In this document: positions 17,630 to 26,545 of the stretch, piece after piece
Position numbering within the stretch: position 1 is the stretch's first letter
Layout: every line of letters begins with the position of its first letter
Source: JAQVEM01 sp964595565
GTDB lineage: Bacteria; Actinomycetota; Humimicrobiia; Humimicrobiales; Humimicrobiaceae
Length of the DNA: 64,000 nucleotides
Direction: 5' to 3'
NCBI GenBank assembly: GCA_964595565.1
Contig: CAZQQX010000006.1
Span: 1-64,000, forward strand
Program-made: the position numbers and the translations under genes
The notes under the pieces: model-generated
The model's database searches: none
Told to the model about the DNA's origin: nothing
What the model saw: the letters and a program-made list of their open reading frames with translations, nothing else

Positions 17630-18734
17630 TTACGCTTTGTATAATTTTTTTTCAAGAAAACCCCTGATTAATAAATCTATATCTCCATCCAGCACCGACT
17701 GGACGTCGCCAATTTCAATTCCGGTTCGGTGGTCCTTGATTAACTGATAGGGCTGGAGGGTGTAACTCCTTATCTGGTTACCCCATCCAATATCTTTCTT
17801 TTCTCCCCTTAGATTATTAATTTCTTCAATTTTTTTCTCTCTCTCAAGCTCGAATAATTTTGACCTTAAAATCTGGACGGCAGTCTGCCTGTTAAGTATC
17901 TGCGACCTCTCATTCTGGCACTGAACAACTATGTTTGTTGACAGGTGAGTAATCCTTACCGCTGAATCTGTTACATTGACATGCTGGCCGCCCGCACTGC
18001 TTGATTTAAAGGTTTCTACTTTTAAATCCTCCTTATTTAATTTTACGTCAATATCCTTATTCACTAACGGCACTACATCCACGGAAGCAAAAGAAGTATG
18101 CCTTCGCCGGGATGAATCAAAGGGTGAGATTCTAACCAGCCTGTGAATTCCTTTCTCCGACTTTAGCAAACCATAAGCATTCTTACCGGTAACAGTAAAA
18201 GTTACATTTTTTATTCCTGCTTCCTCACCGCTCTGGTAATCATTAATACTGTGCGAGAATCCCTTTTTATCAATCCAGCGCCTGTACATACGAAGTAACA
18301 TCTCTGCCCAGTCCTGTGATTCCGTCCCCCCTGCGCCGGGATGAATGGTTACCACCGCAGGGTATGAATCGTATTTATCATTTAAAACCAGGCTCTCTTC
18401 CAGGTCAGCCAGCAGTTTCTCAATATCATCCAGAGTTTCTTCTAATTCTTTCTCCAGGCTGCTATCTTCTTCGCTTACAAGAATTTCCAGTGCCAGTTCT
18501 GCATTTCCTATTTTTTCTTCCAGGTCCTCAATTTTAGCTACTACTTCCTTGATTTCAGAAATTTCCCTGGTTATAGCCTGTGCTTTTGTATTGTCATCCC
18601 AGAAATTCTCCGATAGGGCTGCCTTCTGAAGTTCTTTTAACCTGACATTTTTTTTATCCAGTTCAAAGACAGTTCTTTAAAAAAACCAGCTTTTTAAGTA
18701 TTTTATCTAATCTAAGTCTGCTATCCTCTATCAT
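17630..18734 (-). CDS. prfB: Peptide chain release factor 2, programmed +1 frameshift
   Basis: RF2 ends translation at UGA and UAA. The ATG at 18734 follows GGAGG. After 23 codons the frame meets CTT TGA (18668-18663). Skipping T18665 joins the second frame (18664-17630), which runs unbroken for 344 residues. The total of 367 matches RF2. This is the known autoregulatory frameshift: low RF2 lets the ribosome slip at CUUUGA. The recognition motif SPF (VRISPFDSSRRR) and catalytic GGQ (SSAGGQHVNV) are present. Unlike E. coli, no strong Shine-Dalgarno-like stimulator is visible just before CTT TGA, and the base after TGA is A. Confidence 0.95.
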
Positions 18735-18834
18735 TAAAACCTCCGTTTACCTTTACATAATTTTGTACTTTTTTATATATATTTACATATTAATTTAAAC
18801 TTATTTGTTTTTTAAACTGTATATTTTATTTATA

Positions 18835-21396
18835 TTACGTTACATACCTTCCGCAACAATTTTTATATTTTTTACCGCTCCCGCAGGGGCAGGGGTCATT
18901 GCGGCCTATTTTCTTTTTCCTGGTTACCGTGCCAGCCTGCCTGGTGCTGGCACCGGTTTTTGACGGCCCGCTTGCAGTTAAATTAGCCACCCCGACAGGT
19001 TTTTCAACCCCCATTTTCTCCTGCTCCTCTTTTTTAACCACCCTGACATTATATAATAACCTTACAGTATCAAACTTTATCTCATCTATAAGCTCCCTGA
19101 ATAAATTAAATGCTTCCCTCCTGTATTCAACCAGGGGGTCCCTCTGCCCGATGGCCCTGAGCCCGATACCCTCTTTTAAATAGTCCATCTCCAGAAGGTG
19201 CCCTCTCCACATACTATCAATAACATTCAGGCTGATTATTTTTTCCAGTCTTCTCATAACATCAGGTGTATATTTCATTTCTCTCTCATCGTAAATTTTA
19301 TAAGCTTTTTCTACCAGCTTTTCTTTTAGAGTTCCGGGATTCCATTTACAGCCACTTATTTTATCCCGGTTTATGACATCACTTATAATATCTCCTGAAA
19401 ACAAAGGGCTCATTTGACTGGAAAGAGTGTCCAGGTCCCATTTTTCAGGATAATCTGAAGGATTTATAGTGGTATCAACACTTTTTTCTATTACATCTTT
19501 AATTGTATCAAGAATAATTTCTTTCAGGTCATCCCTCTCAAGAATATTTTTTCTCTTAGTATAAATTATTTCCCTCTGCTTATTCATAACATCATCATAC
19601 TCAAGCACATGCTTCCTTATCTCAAAGTTCCTTGATTCTACCTGCCTCTGGGCATTTTCAATAGACCTCGTAATCATAGCGTTCTGGATAGGTAAATCAT
19701 CAGGAAAATTAAAAGCTTCCATTACTTTATAGATTCTTTCGGAGCCGAAAAGCCTCAGTAAATCATCCCCGGTGCTTAAATAAAACTGGCTTGAACCATT
19801 ATCCCCCTGACGGCCGCTTCTACCCCTGAGCTGATTATCAATCCTTCTGCTCTCGTGCCTTTCAGTTCCAAGCACATGCAGACCCCCGAGCTCAACCACT
19901 CCTCCCCCGAGCACTATATCAGTTCCTCTCCCGGCCATATTTGTAGCAATGGTCACTGCTTTATTTTGTCCTGCCCTGGCAATAATCTCTGCTTCTTTCT
20001 CGTGATATCTGGCATTTAAAACCTCGTGGGGCACACCCCTTCTTTTTAACATACTGCTTAATCTCTCCGATTTCTCAATTGATATGGTCCCCACCAGAAC
20101 AGGCTGGCCCTTTTCATATCTGGAAACTATATCTTCAACTACTTTATTAAATTTAATTTCTTCGGTCTTATAAATCAAATCGGGAAGGTCCTTTCTTATC
20201 ATTGGCCTGTTGGTAGGTATAACCACGGTCTCAAGATTATAGATGTGCCTGAACTCCTCAGCTTCTGTCAGCGCGGTGCCTGTCATTCCTGCCAGCTTCT
20301 CGTACATTCTAAAATAATTTTGAATTGTAATTGTGGCAAGGGTTTGATTTTCATCTCTTATCTTCACCCTTTCTTTTGCTTCTATCGCCTGGTGCAGTCC
20401 CTCGCTGTATCTCCTTCCGGGCATGAGCCTGCCCGTAAATTCATCAACAATGACAACCTGGTTATCCTTTATCATGTAATCTACATCTCTTTTAAAAAGG
20501 TAATAAGCTTTAAGAGATTGGTTTAAGGCATGTATATATAAATAATTAGACGGGCTGTATAAATTTTCAATATTAAGTATTCTCTCTACCCTTTCCACTC
20601 CATTTTCGGTAACAGCCGCCGTTTTTGCTTTTTCATCAATTTCAAAATCTTCGTTTATCTTCAGTTGAGGAACTATATACGCAAATTTTTTAAAAATATC
20701 CGTGGTCCCCTGGGCAACTCCGGAAATTATAAGGGGGGTTCTCGCCTCGTCTATTAAGATACTGTCTACTTCATCAATAATTGCGTACCAGTGGCCGTTC
20801 TGCACCATATCCTCTTTACTCATTACCATATTATCCCTCAGGTAATCAAAACCGAACTCATTGTTAGTCCCATATACCACATCAGATCGGTACTGCTGCT
20901 TTTTTTCAAAAGCCTGCATGCCATGCTGAATAAGCCCCACCTTTAGACCCAGAAATTTATAAATTCCACCCATCCATTCACTATCTCTCCTTGCCAGGTA
21001 ATCATTTACGGTAACCAGATGGGTACTTTTACCTGTAAAGGAATTTAAATACACGGGCAGGGTTGCTACCAGAGTCTTTCCTTCGCCCGTTCTCATTTCA
21101 GCAATTTTACCTTCAAAGAGAACTATCCCACCCATTACCTGCACATCAAAATGCCTCATATTGAGAGTCCTTTTTGCCACCTCTCTGACCACCGCAAATG
21201 CTTCGGGCATTAATTCTTCGCATGTTCCGCCATTTTCATATCTCTGCTTAAATTCTGATGTCTTTTCTGCCAGCCTGCTATCCGGCAGAGAACTAATATC
21301 TTTTTCAAGATTATTTACAGCATTTATTATTTCACTATATTTTTTTACTCTCTTGCCCTCACCAAATTTAAGTATATTAGCCATTTTTTCAAACAT
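18835..21396 (-). CDS. secA: Preprotein translocase ATPase SecA
   Basis: This is the motor of the Sec export pathway, with 853 residues. The helicase motifs are Walker A MRTGEGKTLVATL, DEAD-like VDSILIDEARTPLIISG, and TNMAGRGTDIVLG followed by LRGRSGRQGD in the second nucleotide-binding fold. The C-terminal zinc-binding tail NDPCPCGSGKKYKNCCG is complete, as in SecA forms that bind SecB or the ribosome. It starts 100 bases upstream of the prfB start and is preceded by hpf, a common arrangement. An AGGGTGA site precedes the ATG. Confidence 0.97.
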   Translation of the reverse strand: MFEKMANILKFGEGKRVKKYSEIINAVNNLEKDISSLPDSRLAEKTSEFKQRYENGGTCEELMPEAFAVVREVAKRTLNMRHFDVQVMGGIVLFEGKIAEMRTGEGKTLVATLPVYLNSFTGKSTHLVTVNDYLARRDSEWMGGIYKFLGLKVGLIQHGMQAFEKKQQYRSDVVYGTNNEFGFDYLRDNMVMSKEDMVQNGHWYAIIDEVDSILIDEARTPLIISGVAQGTTDIFKKFAYIVPQLKINEDFEIDEKAKTAAVTENGVERVERILNIENLYSPSNYLYIHALNQSLKAYYLFKRDVDYMIKDNQVVIVDEFTGRLMPGRRYSEGLHQAIEAKERVKIRDENQTLATITIQNYFRMYEKLAGMTGTALTEAEEFRHIYNLETVVIPTNRPMIRKDLPDLIYKTEEIKFNKVVEDIVSRYEKGQPVLVGTISIEKSERLSSMLKRRGVPHEVLNARYHEKEAEIIARAGQNKAVTIATNMAGRGTDIVLGGGVVELGGLHVLGTERHESRRIDNQLRGRSGRQGDNGSSQFYLSTGDDLLRLFGSERIYKVMEAFNFPDDLPIQNAMITRSIENAQRQVESRNFEIRKHVLEYDDVMNKQREIIYTKRKNILERDDLKEIILDTIKDVIEKSVDTTINPSDYPEKWDLDTLSSQMSPLFSGDIISDVINRDKISGCKWNPGTLKEKLVEKAYKIYDEREMKYTPDVMRRLEKIISLNVIDSMWRGHLLEMDYLKEGIGLRAIGQRDPLVEYRREAFNLFRELIDEIKFDTVRLLYNVRVVKKEEQEKMGVEKPVGVANLTASGPSKTGASTRQAGTVTRKKKIGRNDPCPCGSGKKYKNCCGRYVT

Positions 21397-21445
21397 ATGC
21401 TGTCACCCTTTATTTATTTAACCGGGTTAATCAATTATATAAAAA

Positions 21446-22012
21446 TTATATAGAAGGTTCTATTAAACCATAATTCTTATCTTTCCTGCGGTACACAACC
21501 GCCGTTCGTTCGGTTTCAGAATTAATAAAAACAAAAAAATCATGCCCCAGCATCTCCATCTGCAGTACCGCCTCTTCAGGAGGTATCGGTTTCAAAGCAA
21601 AAGTTTTTGTCTTTACTATTGATTTTCTAATTTTATCCTCGGTGTCTCCGATTTTTCGATCAATTTTTTCTACCTCACCGGCTTCTTTCCTGGCGTTACT
21701 TTTCCTGGCTTTATCTACCAGCTTGTCTTTATACTTCTTTATTAACCTCTCCAGCTTATTATTAACTTTATCTACCGCCTCAAAAACATCTCCTCCGGAG
21801 TCAGTGGCTCTTATAACCGAACCTGAAGTAAATACAGTAACTTCTGCCACATTATTTAAATTAATCCTCGGATTTTTCTCAAATATAAATTTTACTTCAA
21901 GTTTTATTACCTTATCCAGAATCTTATCTATTTTATTTTTTATCTTTTTTTCTGTATAGCTTTTTATCTTATCATCCAGCTCTATATTTCTACTTCTAAT
22001 TATAAAATCCAC
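21446..22012 (-). CDS. hpf: Ribosome hibernation-promoting factor, long form
   Basis: The 188-residue protein joins the N-terminal HPF/RaiA domain (residues 1-100, FIIRSRNIELDDKIKSYTEK) to the C-terminal dimerisation domain (about 130-188, KTFALKPIPPEEAVLQMEML ... FFVFINSETERTAVVYRRKD). Long HPF pairs 70S ribosomes into inactive 100S dimers during stress. The start is GTG, placed by a GAGGAGG site about nine bases upstream. It lies between csp/comF and secA, the usual Gram-positive neighbourhood. Confidence 0.94.
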   Translation of the reverse strand: MDFIIRSRNIELDDKIKSYTEKKIKNKIDKILDKVIKLEVKFIFEKNPRINLNNVAEVTVFTSGSVIRATDSGGDVFEAVDKVNNKLERLIKKYKDKLVDKARKSNARKEAGEVEKIDRKIGDTEDKIRKSIVKTKTFALKPIPPEEAVLQMEMLGHDFFVFINSETERTAVVYRRKDKNYGLIEPSI

Positions 22013-22092
22013 AATATCTACCTCCTCTTTTATAGATTAAACAAACAATTTAAAAAACATATAATAGCATACCTTATCCAGTAATAAATAAA

Positions 22093-22314
22093 TCACTTTA
22101 CTATAACTACCTTTCTGGCAATATTACCCCTGTCGTCCCTGTCCAGTTCAAACTTTACTTTCTGGCCTCTTTCTAAAACCTTAAAACCTTTCATTCGTAT
22201 GGCAGGGTATTCAACAAAAACATCCCCCGGTTCCTTCAGCTCCGGCTCTATAAATCCAAAACCATTTTCCGGGCTGAACCATTTTACCGTTCCTTTTAAC
22301 ACTGAACGCTTCAC
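22093..22314 (-). CDS. Cold-shock-domain protein
   Basis: The 73-residue single-domain protein begins with KGTVKWFSPENGFGFIEPEL, which contains the cold-shock RNP1-type motif (usually K-G-Y/F-GFI). The second motif reads DVFVEYPAI instead of the usual DVFVHFSAI. It would bind single-stranded RNA or DNA as an RNA chaperone. The GTG start shares a base with the comF stop (TAGTG), and AGGGG precedes it, so translation is probably coupled to comF. That linkage is unusual for a csp gene, which normally has its own long cold-responsive leader. Confidence 0.88.
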   Translation of the reverse strand: MKRSVLKGTVKWFSPENGFGFIEPELKEPGDVFVEYPAIRMKGFKVLERGQKVKFELDRDDRGNIARKVVIVK

Positions 22315-23039
22315 TATGCACCCCTTGCCAGAGTCAATAAATAAATCTTATCAGCACCGGCTTTTTTTAATATATCGGCAATCTCCATCAACGTACTTCC
22401 TGTTGTCCAGACATCATCCACCACAAGAATATTTTTCCCGTAATAAAGAAGACAATTTTTAATTTTAAAAGCCTGTTTTATATTATTTTTTCTCTGTATC
22501 AAATTTAAGCCCTGCTGTTTTAAAACTTTTTTTATTCTTATTATATTACCAGCAAATGGGATTTTAATTAACTTTGAAAACGATTCACAGAGAACTTCCA
22601 TATGCTCCCCGGGAACCGACTCTATATAGTCAATTTTCTCATATTTATAATTTCTTTCATAAGCACGCTTGAGTAACATTCCAATAATCCCCTTCAGGGC
22701 ATATATTTTATTGTACTTATATTTTTTTATTATCTTTTTTATTTCCCCTCTGTATATGGTAAAGCTCCTGTGCATGAAAAAATTAAAGCCCTCATTTTTA
22801 CTTAAATTACATTTCAAACTACCCGGTGCGTTTCCATTTAATTTATTTCCTGGTAGTGGTCTGCCGCAATAAATGCATATGTTGTCTTTGATTTCTTTAA
22901 TTCTGGATAAGCATTCGCAGCACAGGAATTCAGGACTGACCCTTCCGCATACTGCGCACAATGGCGGTGCAATAATATCTTTAAAGATATCCAATAAATT
23001 TTTATTAATCTTCTTCGGAATTTTTCTTATCAATATCAA
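22314..23039 (-). CDS. comF: ComF-family phosphoribosyltransferase-like protein
   Basis: The 241-residue protein has the ComF layout: an N-terminal zinc ribbon with paired cysteines (CAVCGRVSP, CCEC, CIYCGRPL) and a C-terminal PRTase fold with the PRPP-binding loop ILVVDDVWTTGSTLMEIADIL-type motif. ComF is linked to DNA uptake in competent bacteria and is widespread outside them. No other competence gene is here. The listed TTG start overlaps the previous gene by 35 bases without a clear ribosome-binding site, so the true start may be slightly downstream, before the zinc ribbon. Confidence 0.86.
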   Translation of the reverse strand: MILIRKIPKKINKNLLDIFKDIIAPPLCAVCGRVSPEFLCCECLSRIKEIKDNICIYCGRPLPGNKLNGNAPGSLKCNLSKNEGFNFFMHRSFTIYRGEIKKIIKKYKYNKIYALKGIIGMLLKRAYERNYKYEKIDYIESVPGEHMEVLCESFSKLIKIPFAGNIIRIKKVLKQQGLNLIQRKNNIKQAFKIKNCLLYYGKNILVVDDVWTTGSTLMEIADILKKAGADKIYLLTLARGA

Positions 23040-24150
23040 TTATCTCATTGGACATAATTTTTACACTTGGATGAATTTTTATTCCATCCTTTATAACACT
23101 TTTTGAACCTATAACAGCCTTTTCCAGAATTGATGCTTTATCTTTTATCTTCGCATTATATCCTATAATAGCACCAATCAGAGACGCGTCTTTTCCTATG
23201 TAACCGCTACCCCATTTTATACCTCTGTACAGCACTGCCCTTTCATCTACCATCGTATTATTGCCAAGAATTATGGGGCCAAAAAGCTTTGCATCTTTTT
23301 TTATGGTGCAGTTATCTCCAATACACACCGGCGGGATTATTATTACCCCTTCCTGAATCTTACAATTTTTTCCTATCCAGACACCTTCCTTTATTCTTTT
23401 CCCGGGAATGCTCACATTCACTTTGCCTTCAAGAGCATCAAAATTCCCCTGCTGGTATTCGTCCAGACTTCCTACATCGTTCCAGTATTGCCTGTGCTGA
23501 TACCCATAATATGTAACATCCTTATCCAGAAGATAGGGAAAAACATTTTTACCAAAATCACAGAACTTACCCCCCGGAGGCATATAATTAAATATATCCG
23601 GCTCAAAAAAATATATTCCACTATTTGCCAGATTTGATTCAGCTTCGCCACTCAACGGTTTTTCCTGAAACCCCTTTATTTGATTATTTTCGTCAATTAT
23701 CACTACTCCATATTGAGAGGTGTCACCAACTTCAGTTAGCACCATGGTAGCAATACCTTCATTTTTTTTGTGAAATTTCAGTGCATCTTTTAAATCTATA
23801 TCAGTCAGAGCATCTCCGCTTATAACCAGAAACGTATTATTCTCAAAAAAATCCTGCACATTTTTTACTCCCCCTGCAGTACCCAGAAGTTCTTTTTCAT
23901 AGGAATACACTATGTTCACGCCCCACCTTGAACCATCACCAAAATAGTTCCGTATCTCATCCGGATACCAGTGAAGATTGCAGACAATATCCGTAAAACC
24001 ATGCCGCGCCAGAAGTCTAACAATATGTTCCATAACCGGTCTATTTACTATTGGAGCCATTGGCTTTGATATCAGGTCAGTAAGCGGTCTCAATCTTGTC
24101 CCGAGACCGGCAGCAAGTATCATAGCCTTGTTTTTTTTCACTTTTATCAA
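23005..24150 (-). CDS. Sugar-phosphate nucleotidyltransferase with hexapeptide repeats
   Basis: The N-terminal nucleotidyltransferase domain opens with MILAAGLGTRLRPLTDLISK and has the FLVISGDALTDIDL metal-binding region. The C-terminal third consists of left-handed beta-helix (hexapeptide) repeats such as GVWIGKNCKIQEGVIIIPP. This is the mannose-1-phosphate guanylyltransferase or glucose-1-phosphate nucleotidyltransferase group. The base specificity cannot be read with certainty. It resembles the enzyme at 30193-31308 in fold and layout, so the operon holds two paralogous nucleotidyltransferases. The start overlaps the mtnA stop by four bases, and the ATG ten residues in is an alternative. 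Confidence 0.85.
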   Translation of the reverse strand: MIKVKKNKAMILAAGLGTRLRPLTDLISKPMAPIVNRPVMEHIVRLLARHGFTDIVCNLHWYPDEIRNYFGDGSRWGVNIVYSYEKELLGTAGGVKNVQDFFENNTFLVISGDALTDIDLKDALKFHKKNEGIATMVLTEVGDTSQYGVVIIDENNQIKGFQEKPLSGEAESNLANSGIYFFEPDIFNYMPPGGKFCDFGKNVFPYLLDKDVTYYGYQHRQYWNDVGSLDEYQQGNFDALEGKVNVSIPGKRIKEGVWIGKNCKIQEGVIIIPPVCIGDNCTIKKDAKLFGPIILGNNTMVDERAVLYRGIKWGSGYIGKDASLIGAIIGYNAKIKDKASILEKAVIGSKSVIKDGIKIHPSVKIMSNEIIDIDKKNSEED

Positions 24151-25262
24151 ACACCACTTTCTATGTTTAAATTTTTATTTCCAAAAATTTTAATAAACTT
24201 ATCCTTATAAGGCGGATATATCAAGCCTCTCTCTGTAATTATAGCAGTTACGTTATCAGCCGGTGTAACATCAAAAGCCGGATTCTTTACCGGCATAAAT
24301 TCCGGAATTATAGTTTTTCCTGAAATTTCTCTTACTTCTCTTTCGTCCCTCTGCTCTATAGGAATATCATCTCCGGTCTTTATTTTTATATCAATCGTTG
24401 AAATTGGAGCGGCTACATAAAAGGGTATGTGGTAAAAACGGGCAAGGATGGATAAACTCAGGGTACCTATTTTATTTGCGGTATCTCCATTCAATGCTAT
24501 TCTATCCGCACCAACTATCACAGCATCAACCTCTTTTTTTGACATAAAATATCCTGCCATGCTGTCAGATATGATAAAAAAGGGGATTTCTTCCTGATAA
24601 AGTTCCCATGAAGTCAGTCTTGCTCCCTGGAGAAATGGCCTGGTCTCGTCCACTATTACACTGGCCAGCCTGCCCTCTTTGTTTAAACTTTTTATCACTC
24701 CAATGGCAGTGCCATATCCCGAAGTAGCAAGCGCTCCCGCATTGCAATGAGTAAGAATCTTAATTTTTTTACCCGTTTCTTTAAAAATTTTTATACCGTT
24801 CCTGCTCAGCTTAAAATTTATTTCTAAATCCTCCCTTTCAATTTCTCTGGCTTCTTCAATCACTTTTTCTCTGGTCTCATCAATTCCGAGGCCAACATGT
24901 CTGGACAGCGCGCCTCTCATCCTATCCAGTGCCCAGAATAGATTTGCGGCTGTAGGCCTGGTTTCCTCAAGTATTTTTAGACTTTTATTTATATAACTTT
25001 TAAATTCTTTCTTACTCTTACCCCCATACCTTAACGCTGCCAGCGCAACGCCATAAGCAGCGGCAACACCTATTGCCGGAGCTCCCCTTACAACCATATC
25101 CTTTATAGCTCTGGCAACATTCTCAGCCGAGCGGCAGTTTATGTATGTTTCTCTAAAAGGAAGTTTTCTCTGGTCCACCAGTTTTAAAACATTATTTTCC
25201 CATATGAGGGTTTTTACCCTGCTCTGTGCTTCACTGTTAGAAATTAAGTCCCGATCTCCCAT
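24147..25262 (-). CDS. mtnA: S-methyl-5-thioribose-1-phosphate isomerase
   Basis: MtnA isomerises methylthioribose-1-P to methylthioribulose-1-P in methionine salvage. The eIF2B-like protein (371 residues) has VVRGAPAIGVAAAYG, the catalytic cysteine in LTHCNAGALATSGYG, DETRPFLQGARLTSWEL, the catalytic aspartate in VIVGADRIALNGDTANKIGT, and AAPISTIDIKIKTG. These distinguish it from ribose-1,5-bisphosphate isomerase. Its ATG lies inside the last codons of ahcY (19-base overlap), so the two are translationally coupled. No other salvage gene (mtnB/C/D or MTA phosphorylase) is in the window. Confidence 0.92.
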   Translation of the reverse strand: MGDRDLISNSEAQSRVKTLIWENNVLKLVDQRKLPFRETYINCRSAENVARAIKDMVVRGAPAIGVAAAYGVALAALRYGGKSKKEFKSYINKSLKILEETRPTAANLFWALDRMRGALSRHVGLGIDETREKVIEEAREIEREDLEINFKLSRNGIKIFKETGKKIKILTHCNAGALATSGYGTAIGVIKSLNKEGRLASVIVDETRPFLQGARLTSWELYQEEIPFFIISDSMAGYFMSKKEVDAVIVGADRIALNGDTANKIGTLSLSILARFYHIPFYVAAPISTIDIKIKTGDDIPIEQRDEREVREISGKTIIPEFMPVKNPAFDVTPADNVTAIITERGLIYPPYKDKFIKIFGNKNLNIESGV

Positions 25263-26500
25263 GAGTTAAGATATTCCTCCTGTTCACTGGTTAATCTGTC
25301 TATTTTAACTCCCATGCTTTTAAGTTTTAGCTCAGCTATTTTTTTATCAATTTCCTCAGGAACCGGGTAAACCTTTTTTGAAAGTTTTTCGCTATTTTCA
25401 AATATGTACCTTGCGCTTAAAGACTGATTTGCAAAACTCATATCCATAACACTCGCCGGATGGCCCTCGGCAGCACTGAGATTTACCAGCCTTCCCTCCG
25501 CAAGCACATATATCCTCCTGCCGTCATTCATTAAATATTCTTCAACAAAAGGTCTTACTTTTCTTTTTGACTTACTGTTCGCATTCAAATACTTTAAATC
25601 AATCTCGACATCAAAATGTCCCGCATTTGCCAGAATCGTATTGTCCCTGCAGTTCTTTATAATTTCCTTTCCTATGGCATTTTTATCCCCGGTTACCGAA
25701 AGAAAAATGTCTCCAATCTTTGCTGCTTCTGTAGAGCTCATAACATCAAATCCATCCAGCCTGGCTTCCAGAGCCTTCAAAGGGTCCACTTCAAGTACAA
25801 TCACCGACGCACCCATACCCTTTGCTCTTGCAGCCACACCCCTGCCGCACCAGCCATAGCCAGCCACTACGAACTTTCTACCTGCCAGCAATATATTCGT
25901 TGCCCTCAAAATCCCATCAATCGTACTCTGCCCGGTCCCGTAACGATTGTCAAAAAAATGTTTTGTCCTTGCGTCATTTACAGCAATTATCGGGTAATAA
26001 AGAACCCCCTTTTTCTCCATGCTCTTAAGTCTTATAACTCCGGTGGTGGTTTCTTCTGTTCCCCCGTATACATCTTCCAGAAGTTCTTTCCTCTTGCTGT
26101 GAATGGTAGAGATTAAGTCTGCCCCGTCATCCATGGTAACCCGTGGTTTTGTATCAAGAACACTGTTTATATGACTGTAATATCTCTTATTATCCTCACC
26201 CTTCACTGCAAAAACTTTTATGCCAAAATCCTTTACCAGTGAAGCAGCAACATCGTCCTGTGTGCTCAGAGGATTGGAAGCGCATAAAGCAACTCTGGCA
26301 CCCCCTGCTTTCAAAGTAATCATAAGATTCGCCGTTTCAGAAGTAACATGCAGACACGCTCCCACGATTAAATTCTTAAGAGGCTTTTTTTTTGAAAAAT
26401 CTTCTCTTATTCCCCTTAGCACCGGCATCTCTATTGCCGCCCATTCTATCTTACTTTTACCATCTCCGGCCAGATTAATATCCTTTACATCAAATTCCAT
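25244..26500 (-). CDS. ahcY: Adenosylhomocysteinase
   Basis: AhcY splits S-adenosylhomocysteine into adenosine and homocysteine, relieving inhibition of methyltransferases. The 418-residue protein contains GACLHVTSETANLMITLKAG, the NAD-binding FVVAGYGWCGRGVAARAKGM, DNRYGTGQSTIDG, ILANAGHFDVEID, and the C-terminal HPASVMDMSFANQSLSARYI. It lacks the 40-residue insertion of eukaryotic and many proteobacterial forms, like archaeal and thermophile enzymes. It lies immediately upstream of mtnA and downstream of the sugar isomerase gene in one long operon. Confidence 0.95.
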   Translation of the reverse strand: MEFDVKDINLAGDGKSKIEWAAIEMPVLRGIREDFSKKKPLKNLIVGACLHVTSETANLMITLKAGGARVALCASNPLSTQDDVAASLVKDFGIKVFAVKGEDNKRYYSHINSVLDTKPRVTMDDGADLISTIHSKRKELLEDVYGGTEETTTGVIRLKSMEKKGVLYYPIIAVNDARTKHFFDNRYGTGQSTIDGILRATNILLAGRKFVVAGYGWCGRGVAARAKGMGASVIVLEVDPLKALEARLDGFDVMSSTEAAKIGDIFLSVTGDKNAIGKEIIKNCRDNTILANAGHFDVEIDLKYLNANSKSKRKVRPFVEEYLMNDGRRIYVLAEGRLVNLSAAEGHPASVMDMSFANQSLSARYIFENSEKLSKKVYPVPEEIDKKIAELKLKSMGVKIDRLTSEQEEYLNSWEIGT

Positions 26501-26545
26501 TAAACTTTCCTCTCCAGGCTTTTTGCCCTGTTACTTTTTCTTAAT

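Noticed and set aside
18663..18665. A selenocysteine or nonsense codon in prfB
   Set aside because: The CTT TGA context at codon 24 and the perfect continuation in the +1 frame match the RF2 programmed frameshift.
26501..26545. An SAH or SAM riboswitch before ahcY
   Set aside because: Only 45 bases separate ahcY from the upstream gene, with no room for the aptamer.
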